A stretch of DNA of 64,000 nucleotides from Nocardia arthritidis (GTDB lineage: Bacteria; Actinomycetota; Actinomycetes; Mycobacteriales; Mycobacteriaceae), in assembly GCF_011801145.1 (NCBI RefSeq), contig NZ_CP046172.1, positions 6,076,001 through 6,140,000 on the forward strand. Direction: 5' to 3'. Of this stretch, positions 18,201 through 26,944 are shown one piece after another. A program made the position numbers and the translations under genes. The notes beneath the pieces were generated by a model. It made no database searches, was not told the DNA's origin, and saw only the letters and a program-made list of their open reading frames with translations. How positions within the stretch are numbered: position 1 is the first letter of the stretch; each line of letters opens with the position of its first letter.

Positions 18201-18748
18201 GGCTGTGCCGCACGGGCATACCGGTTGAGGTACAGATCGTCGACCACCGTGCCGATCAGTTCGTCGATGGTCTCGACCAGCCGTGCCCCCGGATCGTGCT
18301 CCCCGGCCAGGCCGAGCTCGTCGAGCATGCGCTGGCAGAAGCTGTGCGTGGTGGCGATGGTGCCCGCGTCGAAATCCGAAAGGGCGGTGAGCAATCGGGC
18401 CCGCCGCCGCCACACCTCGTCCGGATCCGCCTGCGCCAGATGCCGGATCAGCTCGTCCGGATGCGTCCGCGCCCCGAGCGGATCGGCCAGCGCCGCCGCC
18501 ACCGCGACGAAGCGGTCCCTGGTGCGCTCCCGCAGTTCCTGGGTCGCGGCCCGGCTGAACGTCACCAGCAGCAGCTGGGTGATATCGACGCCCGCCTCGG
18601 CCACATAGCGCACCGCGAGCCCGACGATCGCGTGCGTCTTCCCGGTGCCCGCGCTCGCCTCGAGCACGGTGGTCCCGGTGGGCAGCGACCCGATCGGGTC
18701 GAACGGCTCCGCGGTATCGATCCGCGAGATCGTGCTCGCGACCGTCAT
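15209..18748 (-). CDS. recB: Exodeoxyribonuclease V subunit beta (RecB helicase-nuclease)
   Basis: 1179 residues with an SF1A helicase followed by a nuclease domain. Visible motifs include Walker A ASAGTGKTHAI near residue 35, the DEFQDTDPLQWDILRR Walker B region, LVGDPKQAIYAFRGAE, HAAKGLEFPVVYLP and LYVALTRAM. The C-terminal nuclease has the diagnostic DYKTNRLG motif. It is the 3'-5' motor and only nuclease of the RecBCD complex. It sits between recC, 150 bp upstream, and recD, overlapping by 4 bp. A 1662-codon open frame on the opposite strand across this region is composition-driven and not a gene. Confidence 0.97.
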   Translation of the reverse strand: MTVASTISRIDTAEPFDPIGSLPTGTTVLEASAGTGKTHAIVGLAVRYVAEAGVDITQLLLVTFSRAATQELRERTRDRFVAVAAALADPLGARTHPDELIRHLAQADPDEVWRRRARLLTALSDFDAGTIATTHSFCQRMLDELGLAGEHDPGARLVETIDELIGTVVDDLYLNRYARAAQPFSLKEAHQLGLAAVRDRQARLVPDEGGPAGERVAFAAAVRAETERRKRLSGLRDFDDLLVLLHEVLADPAHGPRACRRIRERYRVALVDEFQDTDPLQWDILRRAFHGHATLVLVGDPKQAIYAFRGAEVLSYLDAVAHADTRSELTTNWRSDAGLLAALDHLHGGAALGHRDILVHPVAATRPWTRLSGPAELITPLRLRCLPRKGAGPLNKSGFPAVGRMRAKVADDLAADIVRLLESGVALDTAKPQRDRDLAPTAESGSAATEFVTAQRAGSDGGPRAGFGIEALGGVVADSSAAPWERSAAVLASGQRSAGPSPRPIGPGDIAVLVRTRSQIDVVRAALDRVGIPSVLAGGTSVFGTAAATDWLWVLRALEQPHRADRVRLAACTPILGCTAADIDGGGADLVGRISAQLRDAARLFARAGFAAVFEKLSAETDLARRLLAVENGERELTDLRHIAQLLDQVALTESLGLTALTRWLADRVRDPASGAVADRSRRLDRDAAAVQIATVHAAKGLEFPVVYLPFAWDSAKNPYPQTLLFHDDTGARALDVGGQEAPGYGERKLRSETEEAGEELRLLYVALTRAMCQIVAWWAPAITTAAAPLHRMILGRPDGGDLVPAKAAVPADNAVVQALSAWAARAPEAVAVAAVDAAAEVTPRRIRTETPTGELAVARFTRALDHHWRRTSYSALTAGAHDAAVTDAEPEDDRGPSDEPADPSVLAETDTAATDAAPSLMNALPYGAEFGTLVHGVLELIDTDVADLGTEVHTRCRAATEELLAEADPAILGTALLAVLRTPLGFGALADIPNRDRLNELEFELPLAGGDAPAATLRRIADLLRAHLPTDDDLYEYADLVAHLDDIPLRGYLTGSIDAVLRVAGPDGEQRFIVVDYKTNRLGTGDLTVAHYTRDRMAAEMLRSHYPLQALLYSVALHRYLRWRLPGYDPARHLGGCRYLFVRGMIGPETPHGCGVFDWYPPAALVVELSDLLAGDRR

Positions 18749-18898
18749 CCCCGGAACCCGCCCGCCGGTCCGGGAAGGGATCGCGGGGAGATCAATTCAC
18801 GCATACCCGCCACCATCCCTTCCGATTCACGACACACAGCATCTTTTCCGAAGCGGCGGCCCCGATGCCGGGGGCGCGCCGATCGGGCCCGGAATCGT

Positions 18899-21800
18899 TC
18901 ACGGTTGACCCTGCGACTCGGCGCTGAGCAGCGGGACCCACATGCGCCGGGCCAGCGCGCCGAAACGGGTGGATTCGCCGGGTTCACCGCTGGGCGCCTG
19001 CGCCGCCATCAGGTCATCCAGGCGGGGCGCCGGACCCCAGACATAGCGCAGATGACGGTCGGTGTGGTCGCCGAACTGTGCGGGACCGTTCGGTCCGCCG
19101 TTGAATTCGCGTTCCGCGGCGGCGCACGCCTCCTCGACCGACGCGCCGCGGAAACGGCGCTCGGCGTAGACGGCGGTGGCGGTGGGTGCGACGGGCAGCG
19201 GTTCGGTCAGGCCCGCGTCGCGCAATCGCACCAGCTCGCGCAGCGCGGCCATGGCGGCGGGCACATCCGGCGCGGTGAGTTCGGAACGCCAAGCGGGACG
19301 GCCGAATTGGCCGCGGCCGGTGGTCACCGCGCGCCACGGCCGGTCCTCGGTGACGGCCAGCGCGAGCAGCGAAACCCACGCCGCGATGCGGTGTTTCGGC
19401 GCGAGCCGGGAAAATGTGGTGCGCACCAGCGTTTCCCCGCGCACCTCCGGCACCGTGCCGGTGAGCCTGCGGCCGTCGCCGAGATCGATGGCGATATCGA
19501 CGGCGCGCGCCTGCCCCGCGTAATCGGCTCGCGCCGCCCGCACCAGCTTGTCGACGGTCTGCTCCACCTCGTCGAGCACCGCGCCGCCGAGGCCGAACGG
19601 CGGCAGCGTGCCGCGTCGCCATTCGGCCGCGCGCAGCGCACCGGGCTCCGCGCCGGTGAGCCGGGCGGCCAGCATGCGTTCGCCCAGTTCCCATTTCGCG
19701 AGGCCGTCGAGTTCGATGGGCAGCCGGTCGGCGATGTCCTCCTCGTGTTCGGGCACCCGGATGCCGAGCCGCTGCCACAGAAATGCTCGCACCGGATGTT
19801 CGGCGAACGAAATCAGTTCGGCCAGGCCGACATCCGCGGGCGCGACGGGAGGCAGCGGTTCCGGCAGGAATTCCGGCCGCAGCGCGGGCGGACGCCCGGC
19901 CGAGCGCGCGCCCGCGAGGGCGACGGCATCGAAGCTGAACGGCGCGTCGGCGCGGAAATTGCGACGGTCGAAGGCCTGCAACGGATGCCGGGTGACCACC
20001 GCGTCCATACCCGCCGCGCCGACGTGGGCGCGCAGCACATCCAGCAGTTCGGCCACCGGGATGGCGGGCGGGCGGTGCGCGCCGGTGACCGGATCGGCGC
20101 CGGTGTGCAGCAGCAGCAACTTCTCCTGGGCCGCCATGATCGCGTCGAGCAGCAATTGCCGATCCTCGCCGCGCGAATCCCGTTCCCCCAGTAGCGGTTC
20201 CCTGGCCAGCACATCGTCGCCGTCGACGCCGCCGGGGCGCGGGAACACATCGTCGTCGAGGCCGAGCAGCACCACGACCCGGTGCGGCACCGACCGCATC
20301 GGCACCATGGTGCACACGGTCAGTTCGCCGGTGCGGAAATTGGCCCTGGTCGGCCGGGCCGCGAGCCGATTGGCAAGCAGCACGGCGACATCCGGCAGCC
20401 GCAGCTGCGCGTCACCGGCGTGTTCGGTGGCCGCGGCGAGTTCGCCGCGCGCCTCGGTGCGCACCCAGGCCTGACTGGCGGGAACGTCGGTGAGCAGGTC
20501 GAGCGCGCGGCCGAGCACCTCGGCCCACTCGTGCGCCGGGCGCGGGCCGCGCAGATCGCGCAGGCAGACCGCGAGCCGGTCGACGAATTCGGCGAAGCGC
20601 CCGGCCAGGTCGACGTCGTTGCTGTCGACATCGTCGAGCGGGAGCACGAGATCGAGCCAGTCGTCGGCGGATTCGTCCGCGGTGACCCCGAGCAGGATGC
20701 GGTCGACGGCCGTATTGAGGGTGTTCTGCGCGAAATCGGCCAGCCCGAACGCCTGCCGCTGCCGCTGGCCGATCCCCCACCGGGCCCCGGATTCGGCGGC
20801 CCACTCGCGCAACCGCTCGATATCGTCGTCGTCGAATCCGCAACGGCGGCGCACCGTTTCGGCGGCGGCCAGATCGAGCACCTGCGTCACGGTGACGCGA
20901 CCGTCGGCCAGTTCCAGCAGCGTGGCGATCACCGCGAGCAGCGGATTGGTCACGCCGCGCCCGCGATCGGCGAGCCGGACCCGCAGCAGATGCGCCGGAT
21001 GCGCCGAATCCTGCTGCGCCGCGGGCTCTCCGGTCATGCGCTGGCCGAAGGCGGCCAGCACCAGCGGTGCGTAGGTCTCCACCTCGGGGCACATGATCAG
21101 GACATCGCGGGGTTCCAGCGTCTCATCGGCCGCGAACAGCCCGAGCAGACAGTCGCGCAGCACCTCCACCTGCCGGGCCGGGCCGTGGCAGGAGTGCACC
21201 TGAACGCTGCCGTCGCCGCGAATGTCGCGTGGCGGCCAGATATCGTCACGAATGCCCTGCTGTAGCGCCGCGAGCAAGGTCTGCGAATCCGGCTGCGGCA
21301 CAAGATCATCGCCCGAAGCAGATGCCGCGGCCGGGGACGAAATCGCTTCGGCACCCGCGGATCGCCCACTGCCGCGATGGTGAATATCGATACCCCGCCC
21401 GGCCAACCGCTGCTGTAGTTCGCGTACATCCCGCCCCAACCCGGCCAGCAGCGGATGCCGCACCCGGGTCGCCGAGGCATCGGCCGAACGCGCCACCGCC
21501 ACGGGCGAATTCGCCAGCTCGGCCCACATCGCCGGGCTCGGATGCGCCAACCACAGGTGCACATCCCGCGCCTCGGCCAGCGCGGAGAACACCGCGAGCT
21601 GATCGGCGGGCAGCCGCGTCACACCGAAAAGCGAGATCCGGCAGGGCAATTCCACCGAATCCGGTTCGGCCCGCAGCCGGGCGCATGCCGCGTCGAGTCG
21701 TTCCGCGGGGCTCGGCGCACCGATTTCGGCGCGCAGCAGCCGCCACAGCCGCGGCTGCCACCGCAGATCCTCCGGGATCGCGCCGCCCGCACCGTCGGTG

Positions 21801-22300
21801 TCGGCGCCCGCGACCCATTCGGTGATCAGGCCGGGCCGCTGCGCGGCGTAACTGTCGAAAAGCCCCGCGAGATGAGCCGCCGTCGCGTACCGGCGCCCGA
21901 TCCGATAATCCTGTCCCGCAACCTGGTTCACGCCGAGATGCCGAGCCAGCACCGCGGCCCACGGCTCACCGACGCATCCGTCGAGCACCCGGAGCAGCGT
22001 CCACACCACCCGCTCCGGCGCCCACGGATCGTCTTCCGGCCGCATACGGTTCGCCGCGGCGAGCACTTCGGCCACCAATCCGGCGGGCGGCGGAAACGCG
22101 ATATTCGCCGCGACGCCATCGCCGCGGCCGCCCACCCCGAGCACCCCGGACAGCCGCTGGGTGAGCCAGCGCTCCACACCCTTGGCGGGCACCGCGACCA
22201 CCTCCGCCGCGAACGGATCGGCCAGCGGCGCCGACAGCAGTTCACCGAGGACATCGGCGAGGACATCGGCGCGCTCGGCACGGTGGATGTGCAGCGGCAT
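18899..22300 (-). CDS. recC: Exodeoxyribonuclease V subunit gamma (RecC)
   Basis: About 1133 residues from ATG 22300 (MPLHIHRAERADVLADVL), preceded by GAGAGGGC; the frame extends further upstream through non-protein-like sequence. The RecC pattern is recognisable: an N-terminal inactive-helicase fold with FPPPAGLVAEVL, AQRPGLITEW and LFGVTRLPADQLAVF, MCPEVETYAPLVLAAF, VPHRVVVLLGLDDDVFPRPGGVDGDD, and the C-terminal FAEHPVRAFLWQRLGIRVPE. RecC splits the duplex and scans for recombination signals. The 150-bp gap before recB is unusual, since these genes commonly overlap. Confidence 0.95.
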   Translation of the reverse strand: MPLHIHRAERADVLADVLGELLSAPLADPFAAEVVAVPAKGVERWLTQRLSGVLGVGGRGDGVAANIAFPPPAGLVAEVLAAANRMRPEDDPWAPERVVWTLLRVLDGCVGEPWAAVLARHLGVNQVAGQDYRIGRRYATAAHLAGLFDSYAAQRPGLITEWVAGADTDGAGGAIPEDLRWQPRLWRLLRAEIGAPSPAERLDAACARLRAEPDSVELPCRISLFGVTRLPADQLAVFSALAEARDVHLWLAHPSPAMWAELANSPVAVARSADASATRVRHPLLAGLGRDVRELQQRLAGRGIDIHHRGSGRSAGAEAISSPAAASASGDDLVPQPDSQTLLAALQQGIRDDIWPPRDIRGDGSVQVHSCHGPARQVEVLRDCLLGLFAADETLEPRDVLIMCPEVETYAPLVLAAFGQRMTGEPAAQQDSAHPAHLLRVRLADRGRGVTNPLLAVIATLLELADGRVTVTQVLDLAAAETVRRRCGFDDDDIERLREWAAESGARWGIGQRQRQAFGLADFAQNTLNTAVDRILLGVTADESADDWLDLVLPLDDVDSNDVDLAGRFAEFVDRLAVCLRDLRGPRPAHEWAEVLGRALDLLTDVPASQAWVRTEARGELAAATEHAGDAQLRLPDVAVLLANRLAARPTRANFRTGELTVCTMVPMRSVPHRVVVLLGLDDDVFPRPGGVDGDDVLAREPLLGERDSRGEDRQLLLDAIMAAQEKLLLLHTGADPVTGAHRPPAIPVAELLDVLRAHVGAAGMDAVVTRHPLQAFDRRNFRADAPFSFDAVALAGARSAGRPPALRPEFLPEPLPPVAPADVGLAELISFAEHPVRAFLWQRLGIRVPEHEEDIADRLPIELDGLAKWELGERMLAARLTGAEPGALRAAEWRRGTLPPFGLGGAVLDEVEQTVDKLVRAARADYAGQARAVDIAIDLGDGRRLTGTVPEVRGETLVRTTFSRLAPKHRIAAWVSLLALAVTEDRPWRAVTTGRGQFGRPAWRSELTAPDVPAAMAALRELVRLRDAGLTEPLPVAPTATAVYAERRFRGASVEEACAAAEREFNGGPNGPAQFGDHTDRHLRYVWGPAPRLDDLMAAQAPSGEPGESTRFGALARRMWVPLLSAESQGQP

Positions 22301-22534
22301 CTGCGCCCTCTCGGTCGGTGGGTAGGGTGGGTCGGTCGGTCGACGGCTTCGCGCACGTTTATACGCGCAGCGATCGGTGCGCAACCCACCCACCCCGCTG
22401 CGCCGGCAGTGAATTGAGCCACACCCGAACGATTCGCACGGCCGTGTCACCGCGGTCGCGCGCACCGGATGTGCGACAGTGCTGAACCGGGGAGGAACGG
22501 GAAAGGCTGCACCGAAAGGCTGGTTTCGCGTTTC
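22301..22534. promoter_or_regulatory. Divergent promoter region of recC and small hypothetical gene
   Basis: The minus strand carries TATAAA at 22363-22358, about 60 bp upstream of the recC start, in a GC-rich setting. A long inverted repeat (GGGTGGGT at 22325-22332 with ACCCACCC at 22384-22391) brackets it. These are plausible recC promoter elements. No -35 box of standard sequence and spacing is evident. Confidence 0.35.
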
Positions 22535-22741
22535 ATGGATGCGATGGTGATTCCCCTGGTACCGAGAGGCGGATTCACGGTCCGCCGGGTCGGCGATCGC
22601 TGGGAGTTGGTCAACTCGCGACACTACGGCCGCACCGTCGTTCTACATTCCTGGCCCAGGGACAGACATGCGGAGGCGTTCGAGCACTGCTATCGGCTCA
22701 ACGGCCGCACGGTCGAGGAACTGCGCGCCGCATTCCGCTGA
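22535..22741 (+). CDS. Small conserved-type hypothetical protein
   Basis: 68 residues from ATG 22535 (MDAMVIPLVPRGGF); the frame can extend to 22469. The composition is protein-like: a beta-rich start (FTVRRVGDRWELVNSRHYGRTVVLHSW) followed by an amphipathic helix (AEAFEHCYRLNGRTVEELRAAF). Neither possible start has a good ribosome binding site, though GGAGG at 22491-22495 lies upstream of 22535. I recognise no family. It lies alone between recC, read divergently, and a serine hydrolase gene. Confidence 0.5.
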   Translation: MDAMVIPLVPRGGFTVRRVGDRWELVNSRHYGRTVVLHSWPRDRHAEAFEHCYRLNGRTVEELRAAFR

Positions 22742-22822
22742 GTACCAGGTCATGGCCCGCGAAAATGCCTGCGGCGCAAGGCGGGCACCGGCGTTAGCAC
22801 AACGATCGGCCGAGCTCAAGAC

Positions 22823-23731
22823 GTGCGTCCGCGATGCGGATGTGCCATCGTGGTCCCTCGTGCGTTACCCGTTGGTCGCCACCCCTCGCGTGGCCGCATC
22901 CGCCTGTGTCCTCGCCGCCGCCGCATTCCTTGCCCGAGCGTGCCCGCGCTGCTACCCGTCGCCGCCGCGGCGCCCGCGCTCAGCGCGGGCTGTATCGCCG
23001 GTTTCGACTGCGATATGAGCGCCCGCATCGCGAAGGTGAATTCCTTCCTGGACGGCAAGGATTCCGTCACCGGCTATGTGGTGCGCGACCGGGTGAGCGG
23101 CGGCGTATACGCCAATTCCAATGCGGAGAACCAGATCTGGACCGCGTCCACCATCAAGCTGGCCATCGCCGAGGACCTGCTGAACCGGCAGCGGGTCGGC
23201 GCGATCACCCTCTCCCCGGAGGACCGCACCGCGCTGGAGTCGATGCTGGCCACCTCGAACGACAATGCGGCGGACCGGCTTTGGAACAAATACGCCGGCC
23301 TGGACCGGATGGCGTTCAACAACGCGTTCCGCGCCAACGGTATGAGCGGCCTCGTCCCGCAGCCGACCAACACCGCGCTGTTCCCCGACTGGTCGTTCCA
23401 GAAGTGCACCGCCGCCGACCTGGACCGCCTGATGAACAACGTCCTCGATCACATGCATCCCGACGACCGCAACTACCTGCTGGACCGGATGCGCTCGGTG
23501 GACAGCAACCAGCACTGGGGCGTTTGGGGCGCGGGCGAGGCGATGCGGCCCGGACTGAAGAACGGCTGGTCCGACGAGCAGGGCGGCTGGGTGGTCAACT
23601 CGGTCGGCTTCGCGGGTCCCGGTGAGCGCTACACGCTGGCCATCATGACATCGATGGGCGACAAGGGCGGTTACACCGAGGGCTCCGATATCGACACCAA
23701 GGTCGCGCGGATGCTGTTCGAGGGCCGCTAG
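22823..23731 (+). CDS. Secreted serine hydrolase, class A beta-lactamase-like fold
   Basis: The mature domain (from about 23000) has the serine-enzyme motifs: Ser-x-x-Lys in TASTIKLAIAE, an SDN-type loop SNDNAADRLW, and a KxG-like KNGWSDEQGG before strand B3. Such penicillin-interacting folds include beta-lactamases and inactive or esterase-like homologues. The omega-loop Glu166 of beta-lactamases is not evident, so antibiotic hydrolysis should not be assumed. In this frame the N terminus is Arg-rich and unlike a signal peptide. A normal signal sequence (GTG 22860, then RYPLVATPRVAASACVLAA) lies in another frame, so a one-base shift near 22920-22945 is suspected. Confidence 0.7.
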   Translation: MRPRCGCAIVVPRALPVGRHPSRGRIRLCPRRRRIPCPSVPALLPVAAAAPALSAGCIAGFDCDMSARIAKVNSFLDGKDSVTGYVVRDRVSGGVYANSNAENQIWTASTIKLAIAEDLLNRQRVGAITLSPEDRTALESMLATSNDNAADRLWNKYAGLDRMAFNNAFRANGMSGLVPQPTNTALFPDWSFQKCTAADLDRLMNNVLDHMHPDDRNYLLDRMRSVDSNQHWGVWGAGEAMRPGLKNGWSDEQGGWVVNSVGFAGPGERYTLAIMTSMGDKGGYTEGSDIDTKVARMLFEGR

Positions 23732-23760
23732 ATTCGGCGCGGTCTCCTCGGAAAACGCTG

Positions 23761-25233
23761 CTACGCCGTGACTCTGCGCAGGTGTAGCGGCGCGCCGTCG
23801 CGCGGGAACGGTATCGAGCTGAATCCCCAAGGCATGCGGTAGCTTTCGGGGATCTCCCATTCGTAGTCGCGCAGCATCGCGGCCAGCACGGTCTTCACCT
23901 CGAACATGCCGAAATGCATGCCGATGCATTTGTGCGCGCCCGCGCCGAACGGTATCCAGGCCAGCCGGTGCGATTTGTCCTCGCGCCGCGCTTCGGTGAA
24001 CCGCTCCGGATCGAATACCTCCGGCCGCGTCCACAGCTCGGGCAGCAGATGGTTCACCTGGTACGCCAGATCGATCTGGGTACCCGCCGGAATGAAGTGT
24101 CCCTGAATCTCGGTGTCGCGCACCGCCCTTCGGATCAGGCCGGGCACCGGCGGCATGAGCCGCAGGCTCTCCTTGATCACCAGGTCGAGCTGGGTCAGCC
24201 GGTCCAGATCGGCGATGGTGGGCGATTCGACGTCCAGCGCGCGCACCTCGGCGCGCACCCTGCGCTGCCATTGCGGATGTTTGCCGAGGTAGTAGGCGAC
24301 GGCGGTGGCCGTTGTGGTCGTGGTGTCGTGCGCGGCCATGATCAGGAAGATCATGTGGTTCACCACATCCGCGTCGCCGAACCAGCCGCCGTCCTCGCTG
24401 CGCGCGTGGCACAGCCCGGAGAAGAAGTCGGGTGTTTCGGTGCGCCGTTTCTCCGGCAGCATGCCGGTGAAGTACTCCTCCAACACCTTTCGCCCGTGCA
24501 GCCCGGCGCGCCAGTGCCCGCCCGGCACCGAATGCCGGACGAATGCCAGCCCGGCGTGTGTGCAGGCCAGGAAGGCGTCGAGTAGTTCGCGCCGTCTGTC
24601 TCCCACCTCCACCGCCATGAAGATCTCGGCGGCGATCTCCAGCGTCAACTCCTTGATGGTCGGATACAGCCGCACCGTATTCGCGCGATCCGGCACCCAT
24701 TTCGCGACACCCGCGCGCACCACCGGAGTCAGCGCGGCCAGATGCGCCTCCAGCCGTTCCCTGGTGAACGCCTGCTGCATGATCCGCCGATGGAATTTGT
24801 GTTCCTCGAATTCCAGCAGCATCAGACCGCGCCGGAAGAACGGACCGATGAAAAAGTCCCAGCCCTGGCCGAAATCGCGGCGGCGATGCCCGAGCACCTC
24901 ATCGATCGCCTCCGGCCCCGCGACCATCGCCCCGTGCGCGCCGAACATGGTGTTCACGGTGACCGGACCGAAGCGGCGGTATCGGTCCATGAGTTCGGCG
25001 GGGCCCCAACGCAGATAGTGCAGCGTCCGGCCGAGATACGGCAGCCCGCCGTCGCCGCGCACCCGGGTGCTCTCGCTGCCCGCCGGCGGTGCGGCGAGCG
25101 CCGCGGGCCGATTCGGCACCAGCCGCAGCGCCAGATCGATCAGGTGCTCGCTCGGGATCTCGATCAGCGAGATGTTCTCGGAATCGGTGCGCACGCTGGG
25201 GTTTCGGTTGACGACACGGTCCCCGGCAACCAC
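23761..25233 (-). CDS. Cytochrome P450
   Basis: 490 residues. The I-helix oxygen-binding motif AAHDTTTTT, the ExxR motif in KESLRLMPP, the meander, and the haem-binding loop FGAGAHKCIGMHFG with its ligand cysteine are all present. Length and sequence resemble the fatty-acid or sterol type of P450 (CYP102/CYP51-like) rather than the shorter 400-residue class. GTG 25233 is supported by GGGAGG 6 bases upstream. The protein is soluble and needs separate ferredoxin and reductase partners, none of which are adjacent. The substrate is unknown. Confidence 0.92.
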   Translation of the reverse strand: MVAGDRVVNRNPSVRTDSENISLIEIPSEHLIDLALRLVPNRPAALAAPPAGSESTRVRGDGGLPYLGRTLHYLRWGPAELMDRYRRFGPVTVNTMFGAHGAMVAGPEAIDEVLGHRRRDFGQGWDFFIGPFFRRGLMLLEFEEHKFHRRIMQQAFTRERLEAHLAALTPVVRAGVAKWVPDRANTVRLYPTIKELTLEIAAEIFMAVEVGDRRRELLDAFLACTHAGLAFVRHSVPGGHWRAGLHGRKVLEEYFTGMLPEKRRTETPDFFSGLCHARSEDGGWFGDADVVNHMIFLIMAAHDTTTTTATAVAYYLGKHPQWQRRVRAEVRALDVESPTIADLDRLTQLDLVIKESLRLMPPVPGLIRRAVRDTEIQGHFIPAGTQIDLAYQVNHLLPELWTRPEVFDPERFTEARREDKSHRLAWIPFGAGAHKCIGMHFGMFEVKTVLAAMLRDYEWEIPESYRMPWGFSSIPFPRDGAPLHLRRVTA

Positions 25234-25404
25234 GGCAAACCTCCCTGAACGGCCGAAACCTATCGTATGCTCAATTTCACATTTGTTCGGTCACTTGGAC
25301 GTAGTAAAAGGGCTCGCGCGACCATCGGTAATGGGGCCGACTACGGTTGGGCATGTCAGGAACGTTCGAGGGGTCCCAATCCCCGGTCATCGAGGAGCAG
25401 GACG

Positions 25405-26868
25405 ATGAGCAACGAGTCAGCCGACGGCCGCCCGCAGCCCGCGGTGGCCGGACGCACCGGTAAGCACCGCGTCGTGATCATCGGCTCCGGCTTCGGCGGG
25501 CTGTTCGGGGCCAAACACCTCAAACACGGCGACGTCGAGGTCACCCTCATCTCCAAGACCTCCACCCACCTCTTCCAGCCGCTGCTGTACCAGGTCGCCA
25601 CCGGCATCCTCTCCACCGGCGAGATCGCGCCCGCCACCCGGCTGGTGCTGCGCAAACAGAAGAACGCCCAGGTGCTGCTCGGCGAGGTCACCGATATCGA
25701 CCTGGTCAACAAGACGGTCACCTCGGAGCTGCTCAACCTCGAGACCGTCACCCCCTACGACAGCCTGATCGTCGCCACCGGCGCGCAGCAGTCCTACTTC
25801 GGCAACGACCGATTCGCCACCTTCGCCCCCGGCATGAAGACCATCGACGACGCGCTGGAATTGCGCGCCCGCATCCTCGGCGCGTTCGAGGCCGCCGAAC
25901 TGGTGACCACCCAGGAGGCGCGCGACCGGCTGCTCACCTTCGTCGTCGTCGGCGCGGGCCCCACCGGCGTCGAATTGGCCGGGCAGATCGCCGAACTCGC
26001 GGACCGCACGCTGGAGGGCACCTTCCACAACATCGATCCGCGCGACGCCAGGGTCATCCTGGTCGAGGGCGCGGGCGCGGTGCTCGGCCCGATGGGCCCG
26101 AAGCTGGGCGGCAAGGCGCAGCGGCGGCTGGAGAAGATGGGCGTGGAAATCCAGCTCAACGCGCTGGTCACCGATGTGGACGCGCAGGGCGTCACGGTGA
26201 AGGACGCCGACGGCACCATCCGCCGCATCGAGGCGTCCACCAAGGTGTGGTCGGCGGGCGTGCAGGCCAGCCCGCTCGGCAAGATGCTGGCCGAGCGGTC
26301 CGACGGCACCGAGGTGGACCGGGCCGGGCGGGTCGTGGTGGAACCCGACCTCACCATCAAGGGTCATCCGAATGTCTTCGTGGTCGGCGACCTCATGTCG
26401 GTTCCGGGTGTGCCGGGGCAGGCGCAGGGCGCGATCCAGGGCGCTACCTATGCGGCCAAGGCCATCAAGGCCGGACTGAAAGGTCAAGCGCCGCAGGAGC
26501 GTAAGCCGTTCAAGTACTTCAACAAGGGCAGTATGGCGACGGTGTCGCGGTTCAGCGCCGTCTGCCAGATCGGCAAGCTGGAATTCGGCGGGTTCATCGC
26601 CTGGCTGGCCTGGCTCGCGCTGCACCTCTACTACCTGGTCGGCTACCGCAGCCGAATCGTCACGGTGATCCAATGGTTCGTCACCTTCCTCGGCCGCACC
26701 CGCGGGCAGATGGCCGCCACCGAGCAGTGGGTGCTCGCCCGGCTCGCGCTGGAACTGGTCAACGCCAGCGGCCAGGAGGCCGACGAACTCACCGGCGCGC
26801 TCGGCGCGCCACCAGCGGATAACGGCCGCGCACCCGGGGCACGCACGTCGGACATGCGCGCGGGTTAA
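25405..26868 (+). CDS. ndh: Type II NADH:quinone dehydrogenase
   Basis: 487 residues from ATG 25405, preceded by GAGGAG. Two dinucleotide-binding folds are present: GSGFGGLFGAK (FAD, about residues 26-36) and VVGAGPTGVELAGQIAEL (NADH). Near the C terminus is a membrane-associated segment (FIAWLAWLALHLYYLVGY). It transfers electrons from NADH to menaquinone without pumping protons and is a main dehydrogenase of mycolic-acid actinobacteria. Neighbours suggest a single-gene unit; the 171-bp upstream gap separates it from the divergent P450 gene. Confidence 0.95.
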   Translation: MSNESADGRPQPAVAGRTGKHRVVIIGSGFGGLFGAKHLKHGDVEVTLISKTSTHLFQPLLYQVATGILSTGEIAPATRLVLRKQKNAQVLLGEVTDIDLVNKTVTSELLNLETVTPYDSLIVATGAQQSYFGNDRFATFAPGMKTIDDALELRARILGAFEAAELVTTQEARDRLLTFVVVGAGPTGVELAGQIAELADRTLEGTFHNIDPRDARVILVEGAGAVLGPMGPKLGGKAQRRLEKMGVEIQLNALVTDVDAQGVTVKDADGTIRRIEASTKVWSAGVQASPLGKMLAERSDGTEVDRAGRVVVEPDLTIKGHPNVFVVGDLMSVPGVPGQAQGAIQGATYAAKAIKAGLKGQAPQERKPFKYFNKGSMATVSRFSAVCQIGKLEFGGFIAWLAWLALHLYYLVGYRSRIVTVIQWFVTFLGRTRGQMAATEQWVLARLALELVNASGQEADELTGALGAPPADNGRAPGARTSDMRAG

Positions 26869-26903
26869 TTCCGAGCCATCCGGGCGACCGCTCTGTGCGA
26901 ATG

Positions 26904-26929
26904 CCGAAGGACAGATTGTCGTCTTTCGG
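26904..26929 (+). promoter_or_regulatory. Leader hairpin abutting the ribosome binding site
   Basis: CCGAAGGAC pairs with GTCTTTCGG (nine pairs including one G-U) around an 8-nt loop, 35 bases after ndh and 3 bases before GAAAGG, the ribosome binding site of the next gene. It may end ndh transcripts or modulate initiation. The paralogous gene at 28263 has a hairpin in the same place. Confidence 0.5.
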
Positions 26930-26944
26930 ACAGAAAGGTCGTTG

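Noticed and set aside
18749..18898. Small gene between recC and recB
   Set aside because: Only short frames; the region holds a GGAAGGGAT/ATCCCTTCC inverted repeat (18773-18823) but nothing protein-like.
15206..20194. 1662-codon open frame on the plus strand
   Set aside because: It is antisense to recB and recC, which have complete helicase and nuclease motifs. High GC keeps the opposite strand open. Its translation is Arg/Gly/Gln-rich without domains.
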